Positions 1 through 6,821 of a DNA stretch of 42,760 nucleotides are shown here, in pieces. The stretch is from NCBI GenBank assembly GCA_016930595.1, contig JAFGGJ010000011.1:1-42760 (forward strand), given 5' to 3'. Position numbers and translations under genes: made by a program. This DNA comes from Planctomycetota bacterium. GTDB lineage: Bacteria; Planctomycetota; SZUA-567; JAFGGJ01. How positions within the stretch are numbered: the stretch's first letter is position 1; the number at the start of each line of letters is the position of its first letter. A model generated the notes under the pieces. That model had not been told where the DNA came from and did not search any database. It saw only the letters and a program-made list of their open reading frames with translations.

Positions 1-255
1 GAGTTCGAGCTTTTCACCAGGCAAACCGGCAACTCGCTTCATCATGTAGCTGCCGGCATTGTCCGGGTCCCTGATGACAACTACATCAAAGCGGGCCGGA
101 GCAATCCGCAGCCACAGACTCAAGCTCTCAACGAGCACCACATCCCCGGGAGAAAAACTCCCGGACATCGAGGTACCTTCAACCTCGTACAACCCCGCCC
201 CCGCCACGACGAACACCAGCAGCAGGAGCACAACGCTCAAAACAGCACAAATCAA
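1..255 (-). CDS. lepB: Signal peptidase I (S26 family), C-terminal part beyond the window
   Basis: Type I signal peptidase, which removes signal peptides from exported preproteins at the outer face of the inner membrane. Reading leftward from about 255 there is a hydrophobic anchor (LICAVLSVVLLLLVFVVAG), then EGTSMSGSFSPGDVVLVES with the catalytic Ser-Met pair. FDVVVIRDPD follows, then YMMKRVAGLPGEKLEL carrying the general-base lysine (KRVxGxPGE). The gene runs off the left edge, so its C-terminus is unseen. The start is uncertain. The ATG at 287-285, two bases after the rplW stop, is in another frame and hits a stop after 11 codons. The peptidase frame has no clear ATG or GTG with a ribosome binding site, so I give the TTG at 255. 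Upstream TTGs inside rplW (321, 330) are alternatives. It sits directly behind rplW and is probably cotranscribed. Family call is firm; start is weak. Confidence 0.8.
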   Translation of the reverse strand, partial: MICAVLSVVLLLLVFVVAGAGLYEVEGTSMSGSFSPGDVVLVESLSLWLRIAPARFDVVVIRDPDNAGSYMMKRVAGLPGEKLEL

Positions 256-289
256 GGCCGTCCGCAGAGGCCCGGCCTTCGCAACATGG

Positions 290-592
290 TCAGTAGAGTT
301 CGATGTTATTTCCTTCGGCAAGGAACACAACCGCCTTCTTCCAGTCCTTGGTCCGGCCGAGGACTCTGCGCACCCTGCGTTCTTTACCGCGGGCAGCGGA
401 GGTGTTTACGCGTGCGACCCGGACGTTGAAGATCTTTTCGACGGCTTCCTTGATCATGGGCTTTGTGGCGTCGGGATGGACTTCGAACGTGTAGCCGTTT
501 ATGGGGTTACGGGTCTTGCCGCGCGGGTCGTTGCGAAGACGGAGGGACTTTTCGGTGATAACGGAGCGTCTTATGACGTTGTATGGATCCAT
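290..592 (-). CDS. rplW: 50S ribosomal protein L23
   Basis: L23 binds 23S rRNA near the polypeptide exit tunnel and is a docking site for trigger factor and SRP. The 100-residue product has the usual length and pattern: VITEKSLRL near the N-terminus, the YTFEVHPDATKPMIKEAVEKIFNV block, and a basic internal loop (ARGKERRVRRVLGRTKDWKKA) before FLAEGNNIELY. It starts 3 bp after the rplD stop, so the two are surely cotranscribed. In most bacteria rplB follows, but here the next gene is a signal peptidase. Confidence 0.97.
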   Translation of the reverse strand: MDPYNVIRRSVITEKSLRLRNDPRGKTRNPINGYTFEVHPDATKPMIKEAVEKIFNVRVARVNTSAARGKERRVRRVLGRTKDWKKAVVFLAEGNNIELY

Positions 593-595
593 GGG

Positions 596-1222
596 TCAGA
601 CCTTCACACGATCAAGCAGGGCGTCTATGGAAGACTTAACAAAAACGAGGTCCCCGTTTCGGAGGACCTCGTAGGCGTTCAACTGGCTGACCGGAAGTAC
701 GCCAGTGGCCGGGATATTGCGGAAGGATCTGTAGAAGTTGCCGTCAACGGCCGGGGTAACAAAAAGGGAACGCTTCTTGTCCACCTGGAGAGCCTTGAGA
801 ATAGCGGCAGCGCGCTTGGTATGGGGCTTATCAAAGGAGACGTCTTCAAGGACGTGGATTTCGCCGTCGCGGATCTTGGCCAGGAGGGCGGACCTGAAGG
901 CTTCGAGAAGGGCCTTTCTGGGAAGACTGTAGGAGAAGTCCTGTTGCTTGGGGGCCAGTGCCACGGCGCCGCCGCGCCACTGCACGGCGCGGGTGCTGCC
1001 CTGACGGGCGCGGCCGGTGCCTTTCTGGCGCCAGGGTTTTCTTCTGCCGCCGCTGACTTCGCCCCGGGCTTTGGTACACCGGGTGCCGACCCGCTGCCGG
1101 GCCTCGTACATGCGGATGACTTCGGAGAGGAGCTTTCTCTTGACAATGGTACCGAGGACGGCGTCATCGAATTCGACAGTGCCGTTCTTGGTACCATCTT
1201 CTTTGTACACATCGAGTATCAT
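596..1222 (-). CDS. rplD: 50S ribosomal protein L4
   Basis: Primary 23S rRNA-binding protein; in enterobacteria it also autoregulates the S10 operon. The product is 208 residues, normal for L4. It has the expected N-terminal strands (MILDVYKEDG, TVEFDDAVLG) and the basic tunnel loop around TRCTKARGEVSGGRRKPWRQKGTGRARQGS. I chose the ATG at 1222 because AGAAGGA lies 6 bases upstream. An in-frame TTG at 1246 would add eight residues with no better site. rplC, normally upstream, is absent: the 5' side is a promoter region shared with the divergent sulfatase. The leader from the predicted start site near 1360 is about 135 nt, long enough for translational autoregulation, but I saw no convincing L4-binding structure. 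Confidence 0.96.
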   Translation of the reverse strand: MILDVYKEDGTKNGTVEFDDAVLGTIVKRKLLSEVIRMYEARQRVGTRCTKARGEVSGGRRKPWRQKGTGRARQGSTRAVQWRGGAVALAPKQQDFSYSLPRKALLEAFRSALLAKIRDGEIHVLEDVSFDKPHTKRAAAILKALQVDKKRSLFVTPAVDGNFYRSFRNIPATGVLPVSQLNAYEVLRNGDLVFVKSSIDALLDRVKV

Positions 1223-1366
1223 CAGTGTTCCTTCTAGTAATGACAAAGACCCCCTGTCCGGTGGCCTCCGTCAGGCTGGGCCGAAAATCAACCTAGAACG
1301 ACCCGACCACCAAATGCGGGGATTGCCTAACACATTCAGGTATTGAGTCCTACGTGTGTTCGGCGA

Positions 1367-1394
1367 ATTATAAGAAGAGAGAAATTCACGTCAA
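1367..1394 (-). promoter_or_regulatory. Sigma-70-like promoter of rplD-rplW-signal peptidase
   Basis: On the minus strand, TTGACG (1394-1389), a 16-bp spacer and a perfect TATAAT (1372-1367). It lies in an AT-rich patch of a GC-rich region, about 145 bp upstream of the rplD ATG. It would give the operon its own start instead of read-through from an S10 operon. Confidence 0.75.
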
Positions 1395-1502
1395 GGAACT
1401 TTCAAAAAATCTGGTTTTTTCTGTTTTTTCTTTCAAAAGACGGCCCGGGGACATAAATCATGGGATACAATGGGCATTCGAAACAGCCGCATTGGAGGCG
1501 AC

Positions 1503-2921
1503 ATGGCAAAAACACGACCCAACATCCTCATACTGATGCCGGATCAGCAGAGGGCGGACAGTATGTCCACGGCGGGGCATCCGCAGATAAAGACACCCAA
1601 CATGGACAGGCTGGCGGAAGAGGGAGTCCGCTTTGCCGAGGCCGTAACCACGTGCCCGCTGTGCATGCCGGCCCGTCTGTCGTTCATCAACAGTCTCTAT
1701 AACCACAATCACACCATGTGGGAGAACTGCGGAAGGGCGCCGGCGGACGACGAGACGATATTCCACCTTCTGAAACGGGTCGGCTACTACACTGCACACG
1801 TGGGAAAATCGCATTATTACGGGCATGCTGATTTCCACCTGAAGGAAACGGAGCCTTACATGCGCGCCCGCGGGCTGGACTACGTGCATGAGACGACGGG
1901 CCCCTACGCGACGATGAAATGCCGTTCGTACATGACGGACGAATGGGAAAAGCACGGGCTCTACGAGGCTTTCAAGAATGACTACCGGCGGCGCAAGGAA
2001 GTCGGGGCGTATGCGGCCTGGGCGAGTCCGCTGCCGGTGGAGCTTTTCATGGACAGTTACCAGGGGCGCAAGGCGGTGGAATTCCTGGAGGGATACGACC
2101 GGGAGGAACCGTTCTGCCTGTTTGTGGGGTTCGGAGGACCGCACGACCCGTTCGATGCGCCCGGGGAATACGCCGAGATGTACAGTCCGGACGAAACGCC
2201 CGCGGCGATACCGGCGGAAGAACCGCCGGCGTGGCTGCCGGACCTGGCGCGTGAAAGGATGCTGCAGCACAGGGTGCCGGGATTGAACCCGGAAAACATA
2301 AAGGGGATGCGGGCGAACTACTACGGCAAGATATCCCTGATAGACCACTGGGTAGGGCGCATACTGGAAACATGCGAGAACAAAGGGATGCTGGACGATA
2401 CGCTGGTCGTATTCTGGTCGGACCACGGCGAAATGCTGGGCGACCACGGACGCGTTCACAAGAACAACTTCTATGAAGCCAGCGTACGCGTTCCGCTGAT
2501 GCTGCGGTGGCCCGGGCGGATACCGGCGGGTAAGGTGTACGACTCGCTCGTACAGCAGATAGACGTCTTCCCTACTCTTGTCGAGGCCGCCGGTGCGCCT
2601 GCGAGCGAAAGGGCGCTGGGGCGGTCGCTGTGGCCCATAATCCGGGGAGAGGTCAAGGAAACCAGGGACGCCGTCCTTTCCGAACATGCCAACCGCGACA
2701 GAAACGGCCGGAATTACATGATACGCACCCACACGCACAAGTACGCCATGGACAGGAACAGCGAAGGCTACATGCTCTACGACCTGAAGAAAGACCCCGG
2801 CGAACAGGTGAACCTGATCGGCAGGGAGGGGGCCGAAGGCCTTGCGGCGGAAATGCACCGGCGGCTGACGGCCATGGTCGCCTACGAACAGCCCAACATG
2901 ATCAGCGAGCCGGCCTGGTAG
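1503..2921 (+). CDS. Sulfatase (alkaline phosphatase superfamily), probably cytoplasmic
   Basis: Hydrolyses a sulfate ester; the substrate cannot be read from the sequence. The ATG at 1503 follows GGAGG by 4 bases and gives 472 residues. The N-terminus RPNILILMPDQQRAD is the first sulfatase strand with metal-binding Asp14. Cys54-Met-Pro-Ala-Arg58 is the C-x-P-x-R signature whose Cys is converted to formylglycine. WSDHGEMLGDHG near residue 302 supplies the second metal/sulfate set. There is no signal peptide, unlike most polysaccharide sulfatases, so a cytoplasmic small substrate or an N-sulfoglucosamine-type or choline-sulfatase-like role is possible. Maturation would need a separate formylglycine-generating enzyme or anaerobic sulfatase-maturating enzyme, not seen here. 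It converges with rlmN, stops 3 bp apart. Confidence 0.92.
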   Translation: MAKTRPNILILMPDQQRADSMSTAGHPQIKTPNMDRLAEEGVRFAEAVTTCPLCMPARLSFINSLYNHNHTMWENCGRAPADDETIFHLLKRVGYYTAHVGKSHYYGHADFHLKETEPYMRARGLDYVHETTGPYATMKCRSYMTDEWEKHGLYEAFKNDYRRRKEVGAYAAWASPLPVELFMDSYQGRKAVEFLEGYDREEPFCLFVGFGGPHDPFDAPGEYAEMYSPDETPAAIPAEEPPAWLPDLARERMLQHRVPGLNPENIKGMRANYYGKISLIDHWVGRILETCENKGMLDDTLVVFWSDHGEMLGDHGRVHKNNFYEASVRVPLMLRWPGRIPAGKVYDSLVQQIDVFPTLVEAAGAPASERALGRSLWPIIRGEVKETRDAVLSEHANRDRNGRNYMIRTHTHKYAMDRNSEGYMLYDLKKDPGEQVNLIGREGAEGLAAEMHRRLTAMVAYEQPNMISEPAW

Positions 2922-2924
2922 AAT

Positions 2925-3941
2925 TCACCCGGAGCGGGAGCGCAGTTGTCCGCAGGCTGCTTCGATGTCGGCGCCGAACCCGACGCGGATAGTGGCTTTG
3001 ACGCCGCGCGCCGCCAGGGCGTCCCTGAAAGCACGCACCCTGTCAGCCGGCGGGGATCGGAAAGGACTCCCGGAGACCGGGTTATACGGAATGAGGTTCA
3101 CCCTGGTATCCGCGTGCTCGAGCATGGAAGCAAGGGCCTGCGCGTGGAAACGGTCGTCATTGAGGGAATCCATAAGAACGCATTCAAAGGTGACCCTCAG
3201 CCGGGAAGTACGGCCATAGGCCATAGCGGCGGAAACGATTTCCGAAGGCGCCGCCGCCACGCCGGGGACAAGCCTTTTCCTGGTTTCAGCGACGGCCGAA
3301 TGGAGGGAAACGGCCAGCCTGAGGGCTTCCCCGGACAATCTCAGCTTTTCGAGGCCGGCAGGTATGCCCACCGTGGAAAGCGTGACACGCCTGCGGCCGA
3401 TACCGGCACATGCGCCGTCGTGGATAACCCGGAACGCGTCCAGGACGGCGTCCAGGTTCAGGAGCGGCTCGCCCATCCCCATGAAGACGATATTCGTTAG
3501 GGGACCGCCGGCGGCAAGTAGTTCGAACACCTGGCCGGCGATTTCCGCCGGGGAAAGATTCCTGCCGGGGCCGGACAGGCCGGTGGCACAGAAGACGCAC
3601 CCCAGGGGACAGCCCGTCTGCGAAGAAACGCAGCCTGTCACGCGCCCGTCAGCGGAAGGAATGCGGACGGACTCAATGGTTTCCCCGTCGGGGCAGGCGA
3701 ACAGGTACTTGGCCGTGCCGTCCACAGAAAGTCTTTCCTGCCGGAGGAAAAGCGGTGAGACGGCCAGCACGCCGGAAAGCGCCTGGCGCATGGACTTGGG
3801 GAAAGTGGTGACCCCGGCGAGATCGCGCACGTGGTTTTTCCAGACTGCGGTAACGGCCTGGGACCCCCGGAAAGCCCTGTGGCCGGCAAGTTCCATGTAG
3901 CGGCGTGCGGCATCTCCGGTCATTCCCGTAATATATTCCAT
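2925..3941 (-). CDS. rlmN: Dual-specificity 23S rRNA A2503 / tRNA A37 C2-methyltransferase RlmN
   Basis: Radical-SAM enzyme that methylates C2 of A2503 in 23S rRNA, and of A37 in some tRNAs, through a methyl-cysteine intermediate. 338 residues. The iron-sulfur motif is Cys111-x3-Cys115-x2-Cys118 within CPLGCVFC. The two cysteines of the mechanism are both present: Cys104 in GCVSSQ and Cys330 in DIEAACGQL. VFMGMGEPLLN is the SAM-contact motif. It is the last gene of a minus-strand set, 9 bp after the PqqD-like gene. The conserved C-terminal Cys and rRNA-type N-terminal region favour RlmN over a peptide-modifying radical SAM enzyme; a Cfr-like C8 activity is less likely but not excluded by reading. 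Confidence 0.93.
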   Translation of the reverse strand: MEYITGMTGDAARRYMELAGHRAFRGSQAVTAVWKNHVRDLAGVTTFPKSMRQALSGVLAVSPLFLRQERLSVDGTAKYLFACPDGETIESVRIPSADGRVTGCVSSQTGCPLGCVFCATGLSGPGRNLSPAEIAGQVFELLAAGGPLTNIVFMGMGEPLLNLDAVLDAFRVIHDGACAGIGRRRVTLSTVGIPAGLEKLRLSGEALRLAVSLHSAVAETRKRLVPGVAAAPSEIVSAAMAYGRTSRLRVTFECVLMDSLNDDRFHAQALASMLEHADTRVNLIPYNPVSGSPFRSPPADRVRAFRDALAARGVKATIRVGFGADIEAACGQLRSRSG

Positions 3942-3950
3942 AGCCGGGAG

Positions 3951-4370
3951 CTACTCTCCACCGTCCGGACCGTCGCTCAGATCCAGAACCAGCAACCCGC
4001 GTTCGGCAAGCATTCTTATGTAGAGCACCGAAGATTTTTCCGCTTCGTCCCTGGAAATGGCATACTTGTCCCGCATAAAACTGATTATGTCGTCGACGGC
4101 GTGCCGGCCGTCGCAGAGATCCCAGACTTCAGCGCCCGCGTTGTCCAATTCGAACCTCCTGGCAAGCTGCCCGCGTGACGAGGAAAACTTCTGCAGGAAC
4201 TTCGTGATGCCCGATGCCTCGACCGGGTAAGTCAGGACAACGCTTTCGGACGAAGTGCGGGACATGGTGACGTCGGGGTTGGGGGTGGGGCGCGCCGCAA
4301 GGATCTGCTCCCTGGACAGGCTCACGGTATCGGCGCCGCCCCGCGTGAAAATTCTTTCAAGAAGACTCAC
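3951..4370 (-). CDS. PqqD-like (RiPP recognition element fold) protein
   Basis: A 139-residue protein whose C-terminal two thirds match the PqqD pattern: ARRFELDNAGAEVWDLCDGRHAVDDIISFMRDKY, then DEAEKSSVLYIRMLAERGLLVL. In PQQ and other RiPP pathways this winged-helix fold binds the leader peptide and presents it to a radical SAM enzyme. Many stand-alone homologues have unknown roles. The first 60 residues are a non-conserved extension with no membrane segment. The start overlaps the upstream metallopeptidase stop by 4 bases, so translation is coupled. No precursor peptide is visible nearby. The family call is good; the function is unknown. Confidence 0.78.
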   Translation of the reverse strand: MSLLERIFTRGGADTVSLSREQILAARPTPNPDVTMSRTSSESVVLTYPVEASGITKFLQKFSSSRGQLARRFELDNAGAEVWDLCDGRHAVDDIISFMRDKYAISRDEAEKSSVLYIRMLAERGLLVLDLSDGPDGGE

Positions 4371-5245
4371 AGCCAGTCCTCGCTTATCCCGGAATCCTGC
4401 CGGAGCAGGAGTTCCTTCAGCCGTTTGCGTTTCAGTATTCCTCCCACGACCAGCAGCAGTGCAAGATACGCGAAAGGAGGGATTTTCGCCAGTGAGTTCA
4501 GTATTCTCCCGACGCCGCGCGGATTTCTCTTAAGATTAATCGCCCTGTAGATTTCGTCTACGTCGACGTGCGCGTTCTTCCTGAGAATCGTTTCGAATTC
4601 CGCGTCGGGGGCCGCCCTGCGGGCCGCCAGCAGGCGGCGCATGCCGTCATCTCCGATCCTGTCGATAACGGCAGCCGTAACGGCAAAAGAATCCATGTAG
4701 GCGGTCCGGACAACGGCAGGGTCGTCGGAAACGAACAGGTAGTCCAGCGTCGACACGGGAGGGGTTACGTCCGGGGGATTCAGCGGACCCGCTCCGAAGC
4801 CTCCTGGGTCGGCGGGAAACAGGTTGCCGGAAAAACACATCGCGAGACCTTCGTCGAGCCAGCGGGGCAGGTTGAGCGGCGACGCGGCGACGTGGAAGAG
4901 TTCATGGCGCAGAACCGTCAACAGGTCCACGATCGAACCGGACTCTATGTCCACAAGAACTTCGTTCCTGTGCGCGAGCGCCACGCCATCGTAACGCACC
5001 CGTCCGCCGCCGGAGACAATGCGGGTGATTTCATCGCCGCCCGTCAGGCGCACGGTGACGCTGCCGGGCAGTGAAAGGCCGAAACGGTCTTCCAGGTCCC
5101 GGGCGGCGTTCCGCACTATGAAGCACACGACTTCTTTCCTGTCGCGGGCCCTGGGCGGAGCGATGAACGTTATTTCAAGGGAGTCTGCAAGCCGGCACGG
5201 CAAGACAAGAACGCATGCGGCGGCCCAGAACGCTAGGCGCGGCAA
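4367..5245 (-). CDS. Membrane-anchored gluzincin-type zinc metallopeptidase (peptidase MA-like)
   Basis: Predicted exported protease held to the inner membrane by its C-terminus. Order: signal peptide (LPRLAFWAAACVLVLPCRLADS); a domain with TFIAPP...VVCFIVRNAARDLEDRFG; the active site LLTVLRHELFHVAAS (HExxH zinc ligands) followed by LPRWLDEGLA, whose downstream Glu is the third ligand as in gluzincins; and a late membrane segment (FAYLALLLVVGGIL) with a basic cytoplasmic tail. Start choice: TTG at 5245 follows GGAG by 5 bases and begins exactly at the signal peptide. ATG 5281 and GTG 5296 are in frame but lack a ribosome binding site. Substrate unknown. It is the first gene of a set with a PqqD-like protein and rlmN. 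Confidence 0.77.
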   Translation of the reverse strand: MPRLAFWAAACVLVLPCRLADSLEITFIAPPRARDRKEVVCFIVRNAARDLEDRFGLSLPGSVTVRLTGGDEITRIVSGGGRVRYDGVALAHRNEVLVDIESGSIVDLLTVLRHELFHVAASPLNLPRWLDEGLAMCFSGNLFPADPGGFGAGPLNPPDVTPPVSTLDYLFVSDDPAVVRTAYMDSFAVTAAVIDRIGDDGMRRLLAARRAAPDAEFETILRKNAHVDVDEIYRAINLKRNPRGVGRILNSLAKIPPFAYLALLLVVGGILKRKRLKELLLRQDSGISEDWL

Positions 5246-5261
5246 CGCGACTCCACACCTG

Positions 5262-5292
5262 TTGTCAGTTTCCGGAAACATGTTACTATAAT
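5262..5292 (+). promoter_or_regulatory. Promoter with 19-bp spacer holding a 12-bp palindrome
   Basis: TTGTCA (5262-5267) and a perfect TATAAT (5287-5292) are 19 bp apart. The spacer holds the perfect palindrome GTTTCCGGAAAC (5268-5279). The predicted start would be near 5299, about 12 nt before the GTG of the sigma-54 activator. A long spacer with a central dyad is the layout seen at MerR-type promoters. The palindrome also sits just upstream of the divergent metallopeptidase start, so it could control both sides. No cognate regulator is identified. Confidence 0.55.
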
Positions 5293-5310
5293 ACACGCTC
5301 GGAGGCGAAC

Positions 5311-6717
5311 GTGGAAGAAAGCGGCGTAGTGCAGGTTGCGGATGGACGTCAGGGCAGGCCGTCGGTATTGCTGGTCGGCGGTTTCGACAAGGCTTTCACG
5401 GATTACCTGGAAAGCCGCGGCGACCGGCTGCTGCAATCCATCGCACCCGACCCGCTGCTGCAGACTCCGGGCGCATGGGGCGAAGAAGTCGTGTTTTCCA
5501 GCCTGCGGATGGCGGGGGAGCTTTCGGGCATGGACGTTCTGGACGCCTACGCCGCGGCCCACCCGGAAATCCCCGTGATTATTTCCACCCACGAACGAAG
5601 CACCACCGTGGTGGTCGAAGCCATGCGGCGCGGGGCTTTCGACTACGTCAACGAACCTTTCGCGGACGTGGAAGCAGTCGGCCGCACGATAGACCGGGCG
5701 CGTGAAGCACTTCTGGCGTACCGCCGCAGGAGCGAAATGGAACAGGCGGTGGCCGGCCACACCCTGGAAGGCACGATCGTCACCCGTTCCAGGGCGATGG
5801 CGGATGTGATCCGCTCGCTGCCTGCCGTAGCCGCCGGCAGCGCTCCCGTGCTCATAACCGGCGAGTCGGGCGTGGGGAAGGGGCTCGTCGCCCGGATAGT
5901 GCACAGGCTGAGCCCCCGGGCGTCGGGCCCCTTTGTACGGCTGAACTGCGCCGCCGTGCCTGAAAACCTGCTGGAAAGCGAGCTGTTCGGCCACAGGAAA
6001 GGAGCGTTCACCGGTGCGGAAAACGAGCGCGCGGGGCTTATCCGCTCGGCGGCGGGAGGCAGCCTCTTCCTGGACGAAATAACGCTGATGCCGCTGCACC
6101 TCCAGGCCAGGCTCCTGCACGCCATCGAAGAACACCTCGTACGCCCCGTCGGCAGCGACAGCGAAGAAAAAGTGTCCTTCCGCCTGATAGCAGCCGGGAA
6201 TGAAAACGCCGCCAGCCTGGTGGAACAGGGGGAGTTCCGCCGGGACCTCTACTACCGCATAAACACGCTGACCATCGACATCCCTCCCCTGCGGGAGCGG
6301 CGCGAAGACATCGTGCTGCTGGCACACCATTTCCTGTCGGTATTGTCGAGGGAAACGCAAAAAGAGATACGGGGGCTTTCCGGGCGGGCCCTGGCGCTTT
6401 TCGTCGCCCACGGGTGGCCGGGGAACGTACGCGAACTCAGGAACATGGTGGAACGCGCGGTCGTCGTGGACCGCGACGGACTGCTGGACGAAGACGACCT
6501 GCCGGAAAACATGCGGGCGCCAACGGGCGCCGTCCGGCAGCACGCGGACACGGGCTATCCGCTGAACATGCTGGAACACCTTGCGGAAGAGGAGAAACGT
6601 CTCATAACCAAGGCCCTGGAACACGAAAACGGCAATATCAGTGCAGCGGCAAAAGGCCTGGGACTGCCCAGGACCACGTTGATCAACCACATGCGCAGAC
6701 TCGGCCTGGACGCCTGA
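5311..6717 (+). CDS. NtrC-family sigma-54-dependent activator with degenerate receiver domain
   Basis: Bacterial enhancer-binding protein of 468 residues that would open sigma-54 promoters using ATP. The start is GTG 5311, since CGGAGG lies 5 bases upstream. Domain order: receiver-like domain (about 15-150), AAA+ domain (about 160-400), Fis-type helix-turn-helix (about 440-468, AAAKGLGLPRTTLINHM). The AAA+ part has Walker A GESGVGKG (about 184), the sigma-54 contact loop GAFTGA (about 231) and Walker B LFLDEI (about 252). The receiver is unusual: the phospho-acceptor Asp at the end of strand 3 is Ser (VVFSS), the acidic pocket after strand 1 is missing (VLLVGGFD), and the conserved Lys of DYxxKPF is Glu (DYVNEPF). 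It is probably not controlled by phosphorylation. Two sigma-54-like promoters lie elsewhere in the window. Confidence 0.93.
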   Translation: MEESGVVQVADGRQGRPSVLLVGGFDKAFTDYLESRGDRLLQSIAPDPLLQTPGAWGEEVVFSSLRMAGELSGMDVLDAYAAAHPEIPVIISTHERSTTVVVEAMRRGAFDYVNEPFADVEAVGRTIDRAREALLAYRRRSEMEQAVAGHTLEGTIVTRSRAMADVIRSLPAVAAGSAPVLITGESGVGKGLVARIVHRLSPRASGPFVRLNCAAVPENLLESELFGHRKGAFTGAENERAGLIRSAAGGSLFLDEITLMPLHLQARLLHAIEEHLVRPVGSDSEEKVSFRLIAAGNENAASLVEQGEFRRDLYYRINTLTIDIPPLRERREDIVLLAHHFLSVLSRETQKEIRGLSGRALALFVAHGWPGNVRELRNMVERAVVVDRDGLLDEDDLPENMRAPTGAVRQHADTGYPLNMLEHLAEEEKRLITKALEHENGNISAAAKGLGLPRTTLINHMRRLGLDA

Positions 6718-6733
6718 AGAAACCTCGCCCGCC

Positions 6734-6763
6734 GTGACGCGTATCGCCCCGGAGAAGTATAAC
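6734..6763 (+). promoter_or_regulatory. Possible promoter of the transglutaminase-like gene
   Basis: GTGACG (6734-6739), an 18-bp spacer and TATAAC (6758-6763) lie about 60 bp before the gene. The -35 is poor, so this is tentative. Confidence 0.35.
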
Positions 6764-6821
6764 CCTGTACGCTGGAGAATGCCCGGGACCCGGCGGCCCG
6801 GCACGAAAGGACGTCTCTGTC

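Noticed and set aside
59-1237. Long plus-strand open frame (392 codons)
   Set aside because: It lies opposite rplD, rplW and the signal peptidase, which are recognised; the product is Gly/Ala-rich with no domain. It is an artefact of GC-rich codon use.
1458-2858. Minus-strand open frame opposite the sulfatase
   Set aside because: The plus-strand sulfatase has full motifs and a ribosome binding site; the antisense product is Arg/His/Val-rich without domains.
2925-5245. A RiPP biosynthetic cluster
   Set aside because: The radical SAM protein has both mechanistic cysteines of RlmN and no SPASM-type domain, and no precursor peptide was found. Kept only as a low-level finding.
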